A program made the position numbers and the translations under genes. DNA of 64,000 nt, from NCBI GenBank assembly GCA_905182545.1, contig CAJJBY010000007.1, forward strand, positions 164,001-228,000, in the 5' to 3' direction. This document shows positions 9,589-20,259 of this stretch, piece after piece. Position 1 is the first letter of the stretch, and each line of letters begins with the position of its first letter. Below the pieces are notes generated by a model, which saw only the letters and a program-made list of their open reading frames with translations, was not told the DNA's origin and searched no databases. This stretch comes from an uncultured Candidatus Puniceispirillum sp. GTDB taxonomy: Bacteria; Pseudomonadota; Alphaproteobacteria; Puniceispirillales; Puniceispirillaceae.

Positions 9589-10188
9589 TTAATTTCCGTC
9601 AGAATATTCGGGAAGGCGAAAAACCTCATTGGCAATGGGCTGGTCATAAACGATATTTTGCAATGTCACACTGGTTTCAATGCCAGCCGCATCAAGCACG
9701 ATCCAGCGCCGGAACTGAAATGGTTTTTCGGAAAATTCAAGGGTCAAACGGCCAGCGCCTTCGCCATCATCTTTACCAATTTGAATTCGCACAACGCCAG
9801 AAATCGTCGGCAAAACGCGCGTTTCATATCCATCAAGCCGAAGCGAGACCTTATCCGCCAGAATAAGCGAAAGCGGGGTTTCAGAAATTGGATAGCTTGT
9901 CAGCAGACGTTCATCTGGACGGTCAACATGAAGCCAGACACTGCTGGTGATCAGTTGCAATTCATCGCCTTTGCCATAGGTGATTTTCATGCGTGACGGG
10001 CGGCGAAATACCAATTTGCCTTCGGCGCTTGTGCCATCTGACGCCACCTGCACAAAATCGGCTGAAATCGTTCTGATCTTGTTAAACCATGTTTCGGCGC
10101 GCGTTACATCATCATTGGCCATCGACGGCATCGAGACCAGCATGATGGGCAAGCTGACAAGGAACATCACCCTTGATCCGAAACCCAT
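9589..10188 (-). CDS. lolA: LolA-family outer-membrane lipoprotein carrier
   Basis: Periplasmic chaperone that shuttles lipoproteins from LolCDE to the outer membrane. From the start at 10188, preceded by AAAGGACG seven bases away, the protein begins with a clear signal peptide (MGFGSRVMFLVSLPIML, cleavage near SMA-ND). The LolA barrel follows: TRAETWFNKIRTISADFVQ, GKLVFRRPSRMKITY and SVWLHVDRP. An upstream in-frame start at 10260 would spoil the signal peptide. It lies directly downstream of ftsK, a common alphaproteobacterial arrangement. Family assignment is firm; the symbol rests on context. Confidence 0.88.
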   Translation of the reverse strand: MGFGSRVMFLVSLPIMLVSMPSMANDDVTRAETWFNKIRTISADFVQVASDGTSAEGKLVFRRPSRMKITYGKGDELQLITSSVWLHVDRPDERLLTSYPISETPLSLILADKVSLRLDGYETRVLPTISGVVRIQIGKDDGEGAGRLTLEFSEKPFQFRRWIVLDAAGIETSVTLQNIVYDQPIANEVFRLPEYSDGN

Positions 10189-10259
10189 GATTCGTCCTTT
10201 AGTCATTATCAGTGCCATTATTCGTGATGGCAGATTTTGCCACATTGTGATGATTGGCA

Positions 10260-12620
10260 TTACAGGCCACCATTTTCGTCATCCGTTAGTAATACATCGC
10301 GTTTGCCAACATGATTAGCCGCTGAAATAATGCCGTTGCTTTCCATTTCTTCAATGATCGTTGCGGCGCGGTTATAGCCAATTTTTAAATGCCGCTGAAC
10401 AAAGCTTGTCGATGCTTTTTGTTCACGAACGACCAACGCCACCGCCTGTTCATACAGGCTGCCGCCATTGCTTGGCACCGCCCCGTCACCAGCACCATCG
10501 CCGCCAATTTCGACCTCTTCAACAACACGATCATCATATTCAGGCTCACCTTGCTGGCGCAGAAAATTGGCAACAGCTTCAACCTCTCCATCATCGACAA
10601 AGGGGCCATGCACGCGAACAACCCTGCCGCCACCTTCCATAAACAGCATATCACCTCGACCAAGAAGCTGTTCGGCACCCTGTTCGCCAAGGATTGTGCG
10701 GCTGTCGATCCGTGACGTGACCTGAAAGCTTATTCTTGTTGGGAAATTTGCCTTGATTGTGCCGGTGATCACATCGACTGACGGGCGCTGGGTTGCCATG
10801 ATGACATGGATTCCCGCCGCCCGCGCCATTTGCGCCAAACGCTGAACAGCGCCTTCAATTTCCTTGCCCGCAACAAGCATCAGATCGGCCACTTCATCAA
10901 TCAACACCACAATGAATGGAAGCGGTGCCAGATCAAGAATTTCTTCTTCATGGATCGGTTTGCCAGTTTCCGGATCAAAGCCAGTTTGAACGCGTCTTGT
11001 CAAAACTTCGCCCTTGGCGCGCGCTTCGGCAAGACGGTCATTATAACCGCCAATATTACGAACCCCCATCTTGGCCATATTGCGATAGCGATTTTCCATT
11101 TCGCGAACCGCCCATTTCAATGCGGTAACTGCCTTTGACGGATCGGTCACAACCGGACTTAAAAGATGCGGAATGCCATCATAAACCGATAGTTCCAGCA
11201 TTTTCGGATCGATCATGATCATCCGGCAGGTTTCGGGCGTATGCCAGTAGAGAAGCGACAGGATCATCGCATTGATGCCAACTGATTTGCCTGAACCGGT
11301 GGTACCTGCAACCAGAAGATGCGGAAATTTGGCCAGATCAACCACCACTGGCGCACCGGCAATATCCTTGCCAAGCGCCATTGGCAGGCTTGAACGATCA
11401 CTGGCCCAGCTATCATGGTCAAGAATATCACGAAGCATAACAACCTGCCGGTCTTCGTTTGGCAATTCGATGCCAATCACATTTTGGCCGGGCACCACGG
11501 CAACCCGAACCGAAATGGCGCTCATTGAACGGGCGATATCATCGGCAAGCGAAATCACGCGTTGCGATTTGGTGCCAGGTGCGGGGTTGAAATCATAGCG
11601 GGTGACAACCGGCCCATAGCGCACATCGGCAATCGTGCCATTGACGCTGAAATCTGATAGCACATTTTCTAGCTGGCGCGCATGATCTTCAAGAATCGAT
11701 TTTGACGGGCCTGATTGTGTTTTTGCTGGTGGATTCAACAAGCGGGCAGGCGGCAATTGGAATCCCGAACCATTGCCAAAATCAAACATTTCCTGCTTGG
11801 CATTCTTTTTGGTGGCGCGCGGTGACCGTGCTTTGCCACCCACAGCCTGATTGGCATTTTGGTCAGCCACATGACCAGCTGCATCGGCAACAAGCACCGG
11901 TTCTTGGCGTTGTCTTGATGGTTTTGGTTTGCGTGGCGGTTTTGCCGCAACCCGCTGTTGCACATTATTGACCGAACCCGCAACCTTTTGGCCAAGGCCA
12001 GCAACGCCTTTGAACAAAAGTCCAATTTTACTGGTCTTGCCAGATCGTTTTAACCATTGCTGGGGGGAAATTGCCACCACCCAAAGCCATGATAGCAACC
12101 CGAAAAACAGCGCCGCACCGCCAACATAATGAATCGTCTCTAGCCCCATGAAGGAAGGTATCGGCTGCATGACCCGCATGATCATTCCAATGATCACAGC
12201 GCCTGCCGCCCCGCCATTATCGCTGGCACCGCCACCATCAAGCGCAAAAAGACCGCCAGCCAGAAAGAACAGGCTTAGCGGCAAAACAATGATCCGAAAT
12301 CGTACCCATGGCACTGGCTGTTTCCGGAAATAGGACAAGCCCCAGAATAACGGCACCAAAGCCAGAAAAAATGACGCAAGCCCGGTTGCCGCATAAAGCC
12401 CCACCGAAATATTGGCACCAACCGGCCCAAGCCAATTGGCCACAGGCGCCGTTGAAACCTGATTAAAGGACGGGTCATTTTTACCAGCGGTGACTAGCGC
12501 AATCAGCAACAAACCCGACATCACAAAAAGCACAAGACCAAAAATTTCCATTAACCGATTCTGCAAAAACTGCATCATCGCAATGGAAAAAATGGGTTTC
12601 TTGTCGTCACTATCGGCCAT
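10260..12620 (-). CDS. ftsK: DNA translocase FtsK
   Basis: Septal DNA pump that clears chromosome termini and activates XerCD at dif. The 786-residue protein has several N-terminal membrane segments (about residues 23-190), a short basic Ala/Lys linker, the motor with Walker [11 protein letters not shown] and Walker [14 protein letters not shown], and a C-terminal winged-helix gamma domain ([22 protein letters not shown]) that reads KOPS. The linker is much shorter than in E. coli, as in most alphaproteobacteria. AAGGAAAG precedes the ATG at 12620. Downstream of the aminotransferase gene and upstream of lolA. Confidence 0.97.
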   Translation of the reverse strand: MADSDDKKPIFSIAMMQFLQNRLMEIFGLVLFVMSGLLLIALVTAGKNDPSFNQVSTAPVANWLGPVGANISVGLYAATGLASFFLALVPLFWGLSYFRKQPVPWVRFRIIVLPLSLFFLAGGLFALDGGGASDNGGAAGAVIIGMIMRVMQPIPSFMGLETIHYVGGAALFFGLLSWLWVVAISPQQWLKRSGKTSKIGLLFKGVAGLGQKVAGSVNNVQQRVAAKPPRKPKPSRQRQEPVLVADAAGHVADQNANQAVGGKARSPRATKKNAKQEMFDFGNGSGFQLPPARLLNPPAKTQSGPSKSILEDHARQLENVLSDFSVNGTIADVRYGPVVTRYDFNPAPGTKSQRVISLADDIARSMSAISVRVAVVPGQNVIGIELPNEDRQVVMLRDILDHDSWASDRSSLPMALGKDIAGAPVVVDLAKFPHLLVAGTTGSGKSVGINAMILSLLYWHTPETCRMIMIDPKMLELSVYDGIPHLLSPVVTDPSKAVTALKWAVREMENRYRNMAKMGVRNIGGYNDRLAEARAKGEVLTRRVQTGFDPETGKPIHEEEILDLAPLPFIVVLIDEVADLMLVAGKEIEGAVQRLAQMARAAGIHVIMATQRPSVDVITGTIKANFPTRISFQVTSRIDSRTILGEQGAEQLLGRGDMLFMEGGGRVVRVHGPFVDDGEVEAVANFLRQQGEPEYDDRVVEEVEIGGDGAGDGAVPSNGGSLYEQAVALVVREQKASTSFVQRHLKIGYNRAATIIEEMESNGIISAANHVGKRDVLLTDDENGGL

Positions 12621-12694
12621 GACTTTCCTTATAGGGTAAATCTGTGTGGCAATCTAGGCATTGCCATGAGCGTTATTTTTGATCAAAGGGATTA

Positions 12695-13900
12695 TCATTG
12701 CTGGCTTTTATAAATTTTTGCCACCCGTGAAAGCGCCTCATCGGTGCTTTCGGCATCATGAACAAGCGCCAATCTGACATAGCCAGCACCCGGATTACCA
12801 TCTTCGGTTTCCAGACCCATAAAAGATCCGGGAACAGCCTTTACCGCCTGTTCAGCCATCAGCCTTTTGACAAATTCAATATCATCATCAACCTTAAGCC
12901 ACAGGAAAAAGCCACCTTGCGGTGCGGCAATGCCAAGATGTTTTTCAACAAGGGCGAAATTGGCATCATAATAGGCGCGGATTGCCGCAACATGCGCCTC
13001 ATCATCATAAAGATCGGCAGCGACCGCCAAAAGCGGTGTTGGCACCAATGACCCACCATTGCCGACAAGTTTCAAATATTGCGCCACAACCTGCCTGTCA
13101 CCAACCATGAATCCTCCACGAAGACCAGCCGCACCCGACCGTTTTGACAGCGAATTCAACACCACCAAATTGGCCAGAGGATCAGCATCGCCAGTGATGC
13201 CATCTTGGCCTGCAACCAAGGCGGCGGCCTGCATCAGACCCGTTGGCGGACTGCCCCGCCAGATATCGGCATAGCATTCATCCATCACCAGCAGAAAATC
13301 GTGTTTGCGGGCAAGGCGGATTACATCGACAAGATAATCCATATCCATAACGCTGCCTTGCGGATTTGTCGGGCTGCACAGATAAAGAATACTGGCGCGG
13401 TCAAGATCGGCAGATGCAACCGCATGAAGATCGGGAAGAAAATTCTGATTGGCACCGCTATTCAGCCAAATCGTTTCCCCACCACTGGCAAGTGCACCGG
13501 CGCGCCATGCATGATAAAAAGGATTGGTCACCAGCGCGGCGGCATTGGGCTTGCTTGCTGTTACCAGATGGCCAAGCAAATGAAGTGGTTCGCGCGTTCC
13601 GGGAACTGGAATGATTTGGCTTGCATCGGCAAGCCCTGCCGCTTCGGGCCAACGCCGCGCGATATAGCCTTCAATCGCTGCGGTAAAACGCGGGCTTCCC
13701 GTTGCCTTTGGATAGAATTGCCATTGGTCATTATGACGAGACACACTGTCGATCAATAGGGCGGCTGGTGGCTGTTGTGGCTCGCCAATCGACATATCAA
13801 GAACACGCAGATTTGCTGGCGGCGTTACCGATTCAAGAAGCCCACGAAGCTGGACAAACATATTGCCGTCAAAAATGGCATGCGCTGGATTAAGTTTCAT
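12695..13900 (-). CDS. class I/II PLP-dependent aminotransferase
   Basis: Fold-type I aminotransferase of 401 residues. It has the cofactor-site features expected of the family: the NPFYHAWRAGA region, YLCSPTNPQGSVMD with the substrate-contacting Asn, VMDECYADIW with the ring-binding Asp and Tyr, and VLNSLSKRSGAAGLRGG with the Schiff-base Lys. Related alphaproteobacterial proteins upstream of ftsK are often annotated as aspartate or N-succinyldiaminopimelate aminotransferase (DapC-like), which would link it to lysine synthesis, but the substrate cannot be read from sequence. Confidence 0.87.
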   Translation of the reverse strand: MKLNPAHAIFDGNMFVQLRGLLESVTPPANLRVLDMSIGEPQQPPAALLIDSVSRHNDQWQFYPKATGSPRFTAAIEGYIARRWPEAAGLADASQIIPVPGTREPLHLLGHLVTASKPNAAALVTNPFYHAWRAGALASGGETIWLNSGANQNFLPDLHAVASADLDRASILYLCSPTNPQGSVMDMDYLVDVIRLARKHDFLLVMDECYADIWRGSPPTGLMQAAALVAGQDGITGDADPLANLVVLNSLSKRSGAAGLRGGFMVGDRQVVAQYLKLVGNGGSLVPTPLLAVAADLYDDEAHVAAIRAYYDANFALVEKHLGIAAPQGGFFLWLKVDDDIEFVKRLMAEQAVKAVPGSFMGLETEDGNPGAGYVRLALVHDAESTDEALSRVAKIYKSQQ

Positions 13901-14114
13901 GGATTTTTTTCACCATATCAAAAGAACGGCTTGGCCCGCCAATTGGTTATTTCGCCCTCATTGTTAGCGCATGCCTTGCGCCGGGGCAATGGCTGCGATG
14001 ATGTTACTCACTAGCAAAATAGGCCAATTTCAGTAAACTAATCTAAACCAGATTGATTGTGATGGGTGAACTGTTGCCAGCGCACTATCTTGCCTTGAAA
14101 AGGATCACGCCCTT

Positions 14115-14651
14115 ATGCCACAAAAGCCAGCCATTTTTCTTGATCGCGACAATACGCTAATCCGTGATGATGGCTATATTTTCGAGATTGAAAAATTTAC
14201 CTGGATCACCGGCGCAGTGACGGCATTAAAGCGGTTTCATCAGGCCGAATTGCCGGTTTTTATTGTGACCAATCAAGGCGGCATTGGACGTGGCATCTTT
14301 ACCGAAAGCGATATGCATAAATTCAATGATCATCTGATTGATGCTGCCGAAAAGGCCGGCGGTGCCATTACCGATATTGCCTTTTGTCCTCATCATCCGC
14401 TATCGCCTGATCCGGCAATGGCGGCGGCGTGTCGTTGCCGCAAACCCGAACCGGGATTGCTGTTTGATCTTGCGCAAAAATGGCAGATTGACCTTGGTGC
14501 TTCGGTGATGATTGGGGATCGTGATAGCGATGTTGAGGCTGGAAAGCGGGCTGGCATGGCCGCCTATCTTTTTGATCGGGATGATCTGGATCAGCTTGCC
14601 AAACAAGTGATAGATCGTCATTTTACGGCAAAGACGGATGGTAGCAAATGA
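14115..14651 (+). CDS. gmhB: HAD phosphatase, GmhB-like (heptose 1,7-bisphosphate phosphatase)
   Basis: HAD-IIIA phosphatase of 178 residues, the length of GmhB, which removes the 7-phosphate from D-glycero-D-manno-heptose 1,7-bisphosphate on the way to ADP-heptose for lipopolysaccharide core. The nucleophile motif is FLDRDNTLIRDDGYI, motif II is IVTNQGGIGRG, the zinc-loop region CPHHP...CRCRKPEPG has the family cysteines, and motif IV is MIGDRDSDVEAGKRAG. Heptose genes also appear at 21.8-23.7 kb, which supports the call. It overlaps the downstream hydroxylase gene by four bases. Confidence 0.88.
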   Translation: MPQKPAIFLDRDNTLIRDDGYIFEIEKFTWITGAVTALKRFHQAELPVFIVTNQGGIGRGIFTESDMHKFNDHLIDAAEKAGGAITDIAFCPHHPLSPDPAMAAACRCRKPEPGLLFDLAQKWQIDLGASVMIGDRDSDVEAGKRAGMAAYLFDRDDLDQLAKQVIDRHFTAKTDGSK

Positions 14652-15928
14652 CCGATCAGACACATTATGAAGTGATTGTTGTTGGCGGTGGGCTGACCGG
14701 GGTGATGATGGCATTGGCGTTGTCTTATGGCGGCTATGGATCGGCCGCGGCACCGGCTATTGCGCTTGTTGACCGCGCCCCAGCACACCTCAAACCGCCA
14801 AATTCCGAATCAAGCGCCACCATAACCCCAAGCGCTGATCATCGCACCACCACCATTCACGCCGCTGGCAAAACCATGCTTGAGACGCTTGGCGTCTGGC
14901 CGCTTATTGGCGATATGGCAACCCCAATCACCCGCATCAAAATTGCCAATGGCGCACCGCGCCAAGGTGGGCTTGCGCGTCGTCAACGACCCGAATTCAA
15001 CCTTGATTGGCATGATGCTGACCAGCCAATGGCTTATGTTGTGGCCAATGACCGGCTTCTTGACGCCCTCTATGCGGTGATGGCAACGCGGCCAATTGCC
15101 CACATCAACGACGCCGAGGTGACAAGCTTTGACGGGACAGGTGATCTTGCCCGATTGCAATTTGCCAGCCGGCCAGATTTAACGTGCCAGCTGGTTGTTG
15201 CTTGTGATGGTGCAAAAAGCAAATTGCGCGATTATGCCGGTATCCGCAGCTTTGCCGAACCACATCGGCAAACCGCCATTGTTGCCAATCTGACGCTTGA
15301 ACGCGATCATGCCAATATTGCCTATCAGCGGTTTTTACCAAGCGGCCCATTGGCGTTGATGCCGCATGGCCCGTTTCGAGCTTCGCTTGTTTGGACGTTG
15401 CCAAAAGCCGAGGCCGATCACTTTATGGCGCTTGATGAAGCCGATTTTGCCAATGTGATATTGGCCGCTTTCGGCGAAACGCTTGGCGGGTTGCAGCTTG
15501 ACGGGCCGCGTCTTGGCTGGCCCTTAAAGCCAACAATTAGCCGCAAAATGACAGGCCCGCATCTGGTTCTGGCAGGTGATGCCAGCCATGCGATCCATCC
15601 ACTTGCCGGTCAGGGATATAATCTGGCGCTTGGTGATGCGGCGGTGCTTGCCGATTGTCTTGCCCGCGCCAGTGCGCGCGGACTTGGTGCCGGTCACCGG
15701 TCGGTTGAAACTGATTATCTTGCCGAACGCAAACTCGAAGTCACTGCCATGACAGCCATGACAAGCGGGCTGAACCAGCTTGTGTCATTTCAACCAGCCA
15801 TTGCCAAAGTCACCGGCGCTGGGATGGGGCTGGTCAATGCCAGTCCGGTAAAATCATTTTTTCAGAAAAGCGCGATGGGCGGTCATCTAGCGCGGGCCAA
15901 TCTTCTTAAGGGGCATTTGCCAGCATAA
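14648..15928 (+). CDS. UbiH/COQ6-family FAD-dependent ubiquinone hydroxylase
   Basis: Flavoprotein monooxygenase of the UbiH/UbiF/UbiI/COQ6 family, which hydroxylates the ring of ubiquinone precursors. The 426-residue protein has the dinucleotide fold VIVVGGGLTGVMMALAL near the N-terminus, VACDGAKSKLRDYAGI in the middle, and the second FAD motif LAGDASHAIHPLAGQGYNLALGD near residue 310. Which ring position is modified is not decided by these motifs. Translation probably couples to gmhB through the ATGA overlap. Confidence 0.9.
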   Translation: MTDQTHYEVIVVGGGLTGVMMALALSYGGYGSAAAPAIALVDRAPAHLKPPNSESSATITPSADHRTTTIHAAGKTMLETLGVWPLIGDMATPITRIKIANGAPRQGGLARRQRPEFNLDWHDADQPMAYVVANDRLLDALYAVMATRPIAHINDAEVTSFDGTGDLARLQFASRPDLTCQLVVACDGAKSKLRDYAGIRSFAEPHRQTAIVANLTLERDHANIAYQRFLPSGPLALMPHGPFRASLVWTLPKAEADHFMALDEADFANVILAAFGETLGGLQLDGPRLGWPLKPTISRKMTGPHLVLAGDASHAIHPLAGQGYNLALGDAAVLADCLARASARGLGAGHRSVETDYLAERKLEVTAMTAMTSGLNQLVSFQPAIAKVTGAGMGLVNASPVKSFFQKSAMGGHLARANLLKGHLPA

Positions 15929-15948
15929 TGGTGCCCAAATTATGATAT

Positions 15949-16395
15949 CTAGTTGCGGCGCGCACCATCACTGGCAAGACGCGCCAGATAATCAGCCATC
16001 AACTGATCTTGGCGAAGCGCATAATCATAAAGCAGACCCCAGCTAAATAGGCCGGTATTATGCCCGTCGCTAAACCCAAGACGGATTGCATAATTGCCAA
16101 CCGGTTCAATGCTGCTAATCAGAATATCTTGTTTTCCCGCTGGAGTGGTTTTCTGACCAGCCCCATGACCCTGCACCTCGGCCGATGGTGATTCAACGCG
16201 CAATAATTCAGCTGATAGCGAGAATTGCGCACCATCATCAAAACGGATTTTCAGCCGATCCTTGGCTTTTGAAAGGCGGATTTCTTCAGGCCAGACATCT
16301 TGTGATGGTGTTTGTGGAGGTGCGGTGGTCATGGGGTTCAACATCCTAGCATCTAAACTTGATGGCCAAACTTGGCCTGTAATCTTGATATTCAA
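15949..16395 (-). CDS. DUF971 domain protein
   Basis: Small protein with the DUF971 fold, also seen as the N-terminal domain of gamma-butyrobetaine hydroxylases and thought to be linked to iron-sulfur metabolism. Visible family elements are WPEEIRLSKAKDRLKIRFDDG, LSAELLRVESPSAEVQGHG, ISSIEPVGNYAIRLGFSDGHNTGLFSWGLLYD. The true start may be ATG 16332 (MTTAPP) or ATG 16344; the longest reading starts at 16395. It is the last gene of a minus-strand group with thioredoxin-TPR, LON-domain and Trm112-like proteins. Confidence 0.88.
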   Translation of the reverse strand: MNIKITGQVWPSSLDARMLNPMTTAPPQTPSQDVWPEEIRLSKAKDRLKIRFDDGAQFSLSAELLRVESPSAEVQGHGAGQKTTPAGKQDILISSIEPVGNYAIRLGFSDGHNTGLFSWGLLYDYALRQDQLMADYLARLASDGARRN

Positions 16396-16422
16396 TCTTG
16401 GCGGTAATGGGCGGCCAAAAGC

Positions 16423-16632
16423 CTATTCATCTTCGCCAAGATCACGCGCTTCATCGCCAAGCATGATTGGCACACCGGCGCGAACCGGATAGGCTTTGCG
16501 TGCCTGATGGCTAATCAATTCATAATTTACGCGATCATAGGTCAAGGGGCCGCGCGTCAAGGGGCAAACCAGCACTTCAAGAAGCCGTGGATCAATTTCA
16601 TAATCCGCCGCAGGATCAGTGTCGTGCATCAT
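16423..16632 (-). CDS. Trm112-like protein (YcaR/UPF0434 type)
   Basis: Very small protein (about 68 residues) of the Trm112/UPF0434 family. It contains the family core [38 protein letters not shown]. Only one Cys of the zinc site found in eukaryotic Trm112 remains, as in bacterial members. The start is uncertain: GGAGGAA is just upstream of ATGATG at 16632/16629, while a longer reading starts at 16650. It overlaps the end of the LON-domain gene, so the two are probably translationally coupled. No role in methyltransferase activation is shown here. Confidence 0.9.
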   Translation of the reverse strand: MMHDTDPAADYEIDPRLLEVLVCPLTRGPLTYDRVNYELISHQARKAYPVRAGVPIMLGDEARDLGEDE

Positions 16633-17302
16633 TTCCTCCGCTTTCGTCATGCAATGCCATTTCCATCATGGCAATTAACAGATTAGCGCGTTTTGCCATT
16701 GAATCAGCTTCTAAAAGCGCCTGTTTTTCGGCAACTTCAAACGGACAGATCATCGATAATGTGGCCAATAGCTGATGGTTATCCGAGTTTTCAATCTGCG
16801 TCCAGTCTGTCTCGAATCCCTTCATATCGAAATAGCGTTTCATCACTTTGATCAACGGATCACGGTCAAGCGCGCTAACATCAACGCGAAGATCATTCGC
16901 AAAAGGCTGCCAATCAACATCAGCCACCAGAAACCCATTCGGGTCAAGCTCTTGGCGAAGACGATGAAACCGGCACACCCCGTTAAGCGCGATAACAAAG
17001 CGGCCATCATCACTTTCTTGAAAAAATGACAAACGCCCAGCACACCCAGTTTCAAACAAAGCCGGATCGCCAGCCATGTCATCATTAGCCCTGTTATCAC
17101 CGGCATGATGATCAAGTGGCTGTACCATGCCAATCAGCCTTGTTGGCGTTGCCAGCGCATGCATTACCATCGCCAGATAGCGCGGCTCAAAAATATTCAA
17201 CGGCAATCGCCCACCCGGAAGCAAAAGGGCGCTTGGCAGCGGAAAAATCGGAATGCGCATCGGAAGCTGGTCAAATTCCGGATCAAAAATACCACTTGCC
17301 AT
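16616..17302 (-). CDS. LON peptidase substrate-binding domain protein
   Basis: Stand-alone N-terminal domain of Lon (PUA-like LAN domain) without ATPase or protease domains. The sequence begins with the domain signature [34 protein letters not shown], then [28 protein letters not shown]. Its length (about 229 residues) is that of the bacterial stand-alone family. AAGGAG lies five to six bases before ATG 17302, so I prefer that over GTG 17308. Gene order with thioredoxin-TPR, Trm112-like and DUF971 genes recurs in alphaproteobacteria. Function unknown, perhaps substrate recognition in proteostasis. Confidence 0.9.
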   Translation of the reverse strand: MASGIFDPEFDQLPMRIPIFPLPSALLLPGGRLPLNIFEPRYLAMVMHALATPTRLIGMVQPLDHHAGDNRANDDMAGDPALFETGCAGRLSFFQESDDGRFVIALNGVCRFHRLRQELDPNGFLVADVDWQPFANDLRVDVSALDRDPLIKVMKRYFDMKGFETDWTQIENSDNHQLLATLSMICPFEVAEKQALLEADSMAKRANLLIAMMEMALHDESGGNDARH

Positions 17303-17428
17303 AATCACTCCTTAAAAAATTAGGTGCAAACCATTCTGCTTTCGCATTATGGCTGCATGTACCCTTATGCCACGCAAAGGATGTTTATTCTTGCCAAATT
17401 ATCTTTGCCCATTATGGGCATATTCCAG

Positions 17429-18331
17429 CTAGGCGAAAAGTAACGTCGATAGCTTGCGCCGCGCCGCCATCACATCGCGGTTTGCCGGGCCAAGCGTCTT
17501 GAAAAATTCCAACAACTGAATGCGAGCTGCCTCGTCATTCCAAGCGCGGTCAATGCGGATGGATTCAAGAAGCTGTTCCATTGATTCGGCTTGTTCGCCA
17601 GTGGCAAATAACGCCAATGCCAGTTCCTGCCGCGCAGCAAGATCATTCGGATCAGCATCAACCGCAGCACGCGCTTGCGTCAAACCGCCAGCCGCACCAG
17701 CAGCCTTTTCCGCCAATTCAAGTGAGTCAATGGCAATCACCATGGCTGGTTTATCGCGAAATTCATCATCAAGCTGATCAACAATTTCCCGCGCGCCATC
17801 AATATCTTTCATCCCGACCATACATCGGATCATGCCTGCAAGACCATCGGGCGATTCAGGATCAGCCGCCATGATTTCATGATATTGCGCCATCGCATTT
17901 TCATAATCTTGTGTTTCAAGAAGGCCGTTTGCCGCCTCGACCATTGCCGCGATGTCTGGGCCACTGCCGCCAGCGGCCACCAGCTTGTCAATAAATTGCT
18001 TCAGCGTTGATTCAGGCTGCGCACCGGCAAAACCATCAACCGGCTGCCCATTGAAAAAGCCAAAAACCGTTGGCACTGATTGCACCCGCATCTGTTGGGC
18101 AATCTGTTGGTTCTCATCAATATTGATTCGAACCATCTTGACCTTGCCCTTGGCGGCGGCAACGACCTTTTCCAAAAGCGGACCAAGCTGTTTACATGGC
18201 CCACACCATGGCGCCCAGAATTGCACGACAATTGGCATTGTTGCCGAACCATCAATGACCTCGGCCATGAAATTATCCATATTCACATCGATTGGTGTGG
18301 TATCGGCAGCGGCCGCAATAAGCTGTTCCAT
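17429..18331 (-). CDS. thioredoxin-TPR protein, CnoX/YbbN-like
   Basis: A thioredoxin domain (residues about 10-115) with an intact WCGPC redox site (QFWAPWCGPCKQLGPLLE) and the cis-Pro in QSVPTVFGFFNGQ is fused to C-terminal tetratricopeptide-like repeats (about 135-300). This is the architecture of CnoX (YbbN), a redox-active holdase that delivers clients to GroEL/DnaK. Unlike E. coli CnoX, which has SXXC, this protein keeps both active-site cysteines, so it may also reduce disulfides. Start 18331 follows AGGACAAAA; an upstream start at 18367 adds 12 residues. Confidence 0.9.
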   Translation of the reverse strand: MEQLIAAAADTTPIDVNMDNFMAEVIDGSATMPIVVQFWAPWCGPCKQLGPLLEKVVAAAKGKVKMVRINIDENQQIAQQMRVQSVPTVFGFFNGQPVDGFAGAQPESTLKQFIDKLVAAGGSGPDIAAMVEAANGLLETQDYENAMAQYHEIMAADPESPDGLAGMIRCMVGMKDIDGAREIVDQLDDEFRDKPAMVIAIDSLELAEKAAGAAGGLTQARAAVDADPNDLAARQELALALFATGEQAESMEQLLESIRIDRAWNDEAARIQLLEFFKTLGPANRDVMAARRKLSTLLFA

Positions 18332-18488
18332 TTTTGTCCTAAACCTTTTTAAAAGCGATGAATCCAATTAGATCCACCGCAAGACGGTGCGTTTTAATCG
18401 GCGATCACGCCCTTTTTAAACTTGCATATAGATGTAATCATCAGGCGTTGCAAAACAAGGGGCGCGCCATGACTGACCCGAAGGCCAT

Positions 18489-19007
18489 TTAAAAATCAAG
18501 CCAGCGCAGCTGATGGCCTGTATGCGCCAAAAATTGCTGCAAGCCTGACCCGGTGATGCCAATCGTCATGTCATTGACAAGCGGATGTGCGTAAATGCGA
18601 TCATCGGTTTGAAGCGCCGAATCAAGAAACAGCGAAATTTTATGGTCAGAATCATTGACCATTGTCAGTGGGCTGACCGCGCCCGGACGCACACCCAACA
18701 TTTCAAATAACCGTTCAGCACTGCCAAATGACAGCCGGTCACAGCCAATTTTCTGATCAAGATTTTTTAAATCAATCACCCGATCTTCTTGGGCGACAAT
18801 CAGGAAATTCCGCTTTTTCCGGTCGCGAAGATACAGGTTCTTGATATGGATTCCAGGCATATCGCCGCGATGCGCTTTGGCATCTTCAACCGTTCGCAAA
18901 GGCGGGTGATGATGCGTGACATAATCAATTCCCAGCGCGTCAAGAACCGCCAAAAGTGATTCTGGCGTCGTTGGCAAGCTATCTTTGAATTGTGATGATG
19001 CGTCCAT
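18489..19007 (-). CDS. prolyl-tRNA deacylase, ProX/YbaK-like
   Basis: Free-standing trans-editing domain of the INS/YbaK family, most like ProXp-ala (PrdX), which hydrolyses Ala mischarged on tRNA-Pro. The 172-residue product includes the family segments HHHPPLRTVEDAKAHR, GIHIKNLYLRDRKKRNFLIV with the conserved Lys, GCDRLSFGSAERLFEMLGVRPGAVSPL and the HPLVNDMTIGITGSGL end. Specificity (Ala versus Cys) is inferred from overall resemblance. Transcribed alone, with about 120 bases to the thioredoxin gene. Confidence 0.88.
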   Translation of the reverse strand: MDASSQFKDSLPTTPESLLAVLDALGIDYVTHHHPPLRTVEDAKAHRGDMPGIHIKNLYLRDRKKRNFLIVAQEDRVIDLKNLDQKIGCDRLSFGSAERLFEMLGVRPGAVSPLTMVNDSDHKISLFLDSALQTDDRIYAHPLVNDMTIGITGSGLQQFLAHTGHQLRWLDF

Positions 19008-19229
19008 AATGCGGCCCTGATGAGGTGGATTAATTCGTCGCCATAATGACGATGACCATAAGCTGGCCTTATCTCTTTCTAGCCGGATGAAGACGCCTCT
19101 GCAAGACCATCGGTTTGCCGCGCCGCAAGCCGGTGGTAAATCTGGCTCAATTCTGTGAAAAATGTAACGAAATGCAACGATTGACGCGAATCGTCACTCA
19201 TATTAAGACACGATAGCATAGCGGCAATC

Positions 19230-20259
19230 ATGGTTGCATTACAAAATGAAATTCAAGCGATGATGAAAATTGGTCTAATCGGATGTGGCATGTGGGGCCG
19301 TAATTTGGCGCGCAATCTTGCCCAGCTTGAGGTGTTGGCCTCGGTTGCCGATCGCCATGCCGAAAACGCCGCCGAATTCGGATCAGCCTTTGCCGCCAAA
19401 CCAGTTGATGTTGACACGCTGATCCATGATCAATCAATTGACGGCATTGTCATTGCCACCGCCGCGCCAAGCCATGATGCGCTTGCCATTGCCGCCTTGG
19501 CCGCTGGCAAACATGTTTATGTTGAAAAGCCATTATCGCTAACATTGGCTGGGGCAAAAGCCATTCAAGACGCAGCGCATGCTGCCAAAAAACAAGTGAT
19601 GGTTGGGCATCTGATACGCTATCATATCGCCTTTATCGAATTGCAAAAACAGCTTGCCGCTGGTGCCATTGGCAGCCTTCGCCATGTTCAGGCAAACCGG
19701 TTGGCAATGGGGCGTATTCGTAATACGGAATCTGTATTGTTTGATTTATGCCCGCATGATCTGTCGCTTATCCTTGCACTGATTGGCAGCCTTCCAACAA
19801 AAATCCATTGTGCCGGTGCAAGCCATATGACCCCAAATATTGTTGATTTTCTGACCAGCTTTCATGGGTTTTGAAAATGGTGTTTCGGCTGGCATGCAAA
19901 CAAGCTGGCTAAGCCCATTCAAAGAACATCGTCTGACGGTTACCGGAACTGCCGGATCGCTGGTTTTTGATGATACCAAACCTTGGCCAGAAAAATTGAC
20001 GCTGTTTCAAGATCAAATGCGGTTGAATGGCGAACATTTCATCATTGATCGGGCAAGCCCGATTGCACTTCCGGTTCCCGAAGCCGAACCGTTAAAAGAT
20101 GAAATGCGCGCCTTTATCCAAACCTGCGAAACAGGCAAGCCAGCACCAACTGATATTGCCGAAGCGATCATGGTTCAACAGGTTCTTGAAACCATGCAAA
20201 CCCAATTAATCGACACATCCGCCACGTCCTCGAATCTTCAGCCAGTGAGGCCCAAATGA
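19230..20259 (+). CDS. Gfo/Idh/MocA-family sugar dehydrogenase (one frameshift)
   Basis: NAD(P)-dependent oxidoreductase acting on a sugar or nucleotide sugar. The Rossmann motif is GLIGCGMWGRN near the start, IVIATAAPSHDALAIAALAAGKHVYVEKPLSL holds the conserved EKP Lys, and the substrate-binding half follows. The frame stops after FLTSFHGF at 19874; deleting one G from GGG at 19866-19868 continues into FENGVSAGMQTSWLSPFKEHR and on to 20259. Paired with a DegT aminotransferase (overlap 4 bases), it resembles WlbA/WbpB-type dehydrogenases of amino-sugar synthesis. Start may be ATG 19260 or 19263 rather than 19230. Confidence 0.88.
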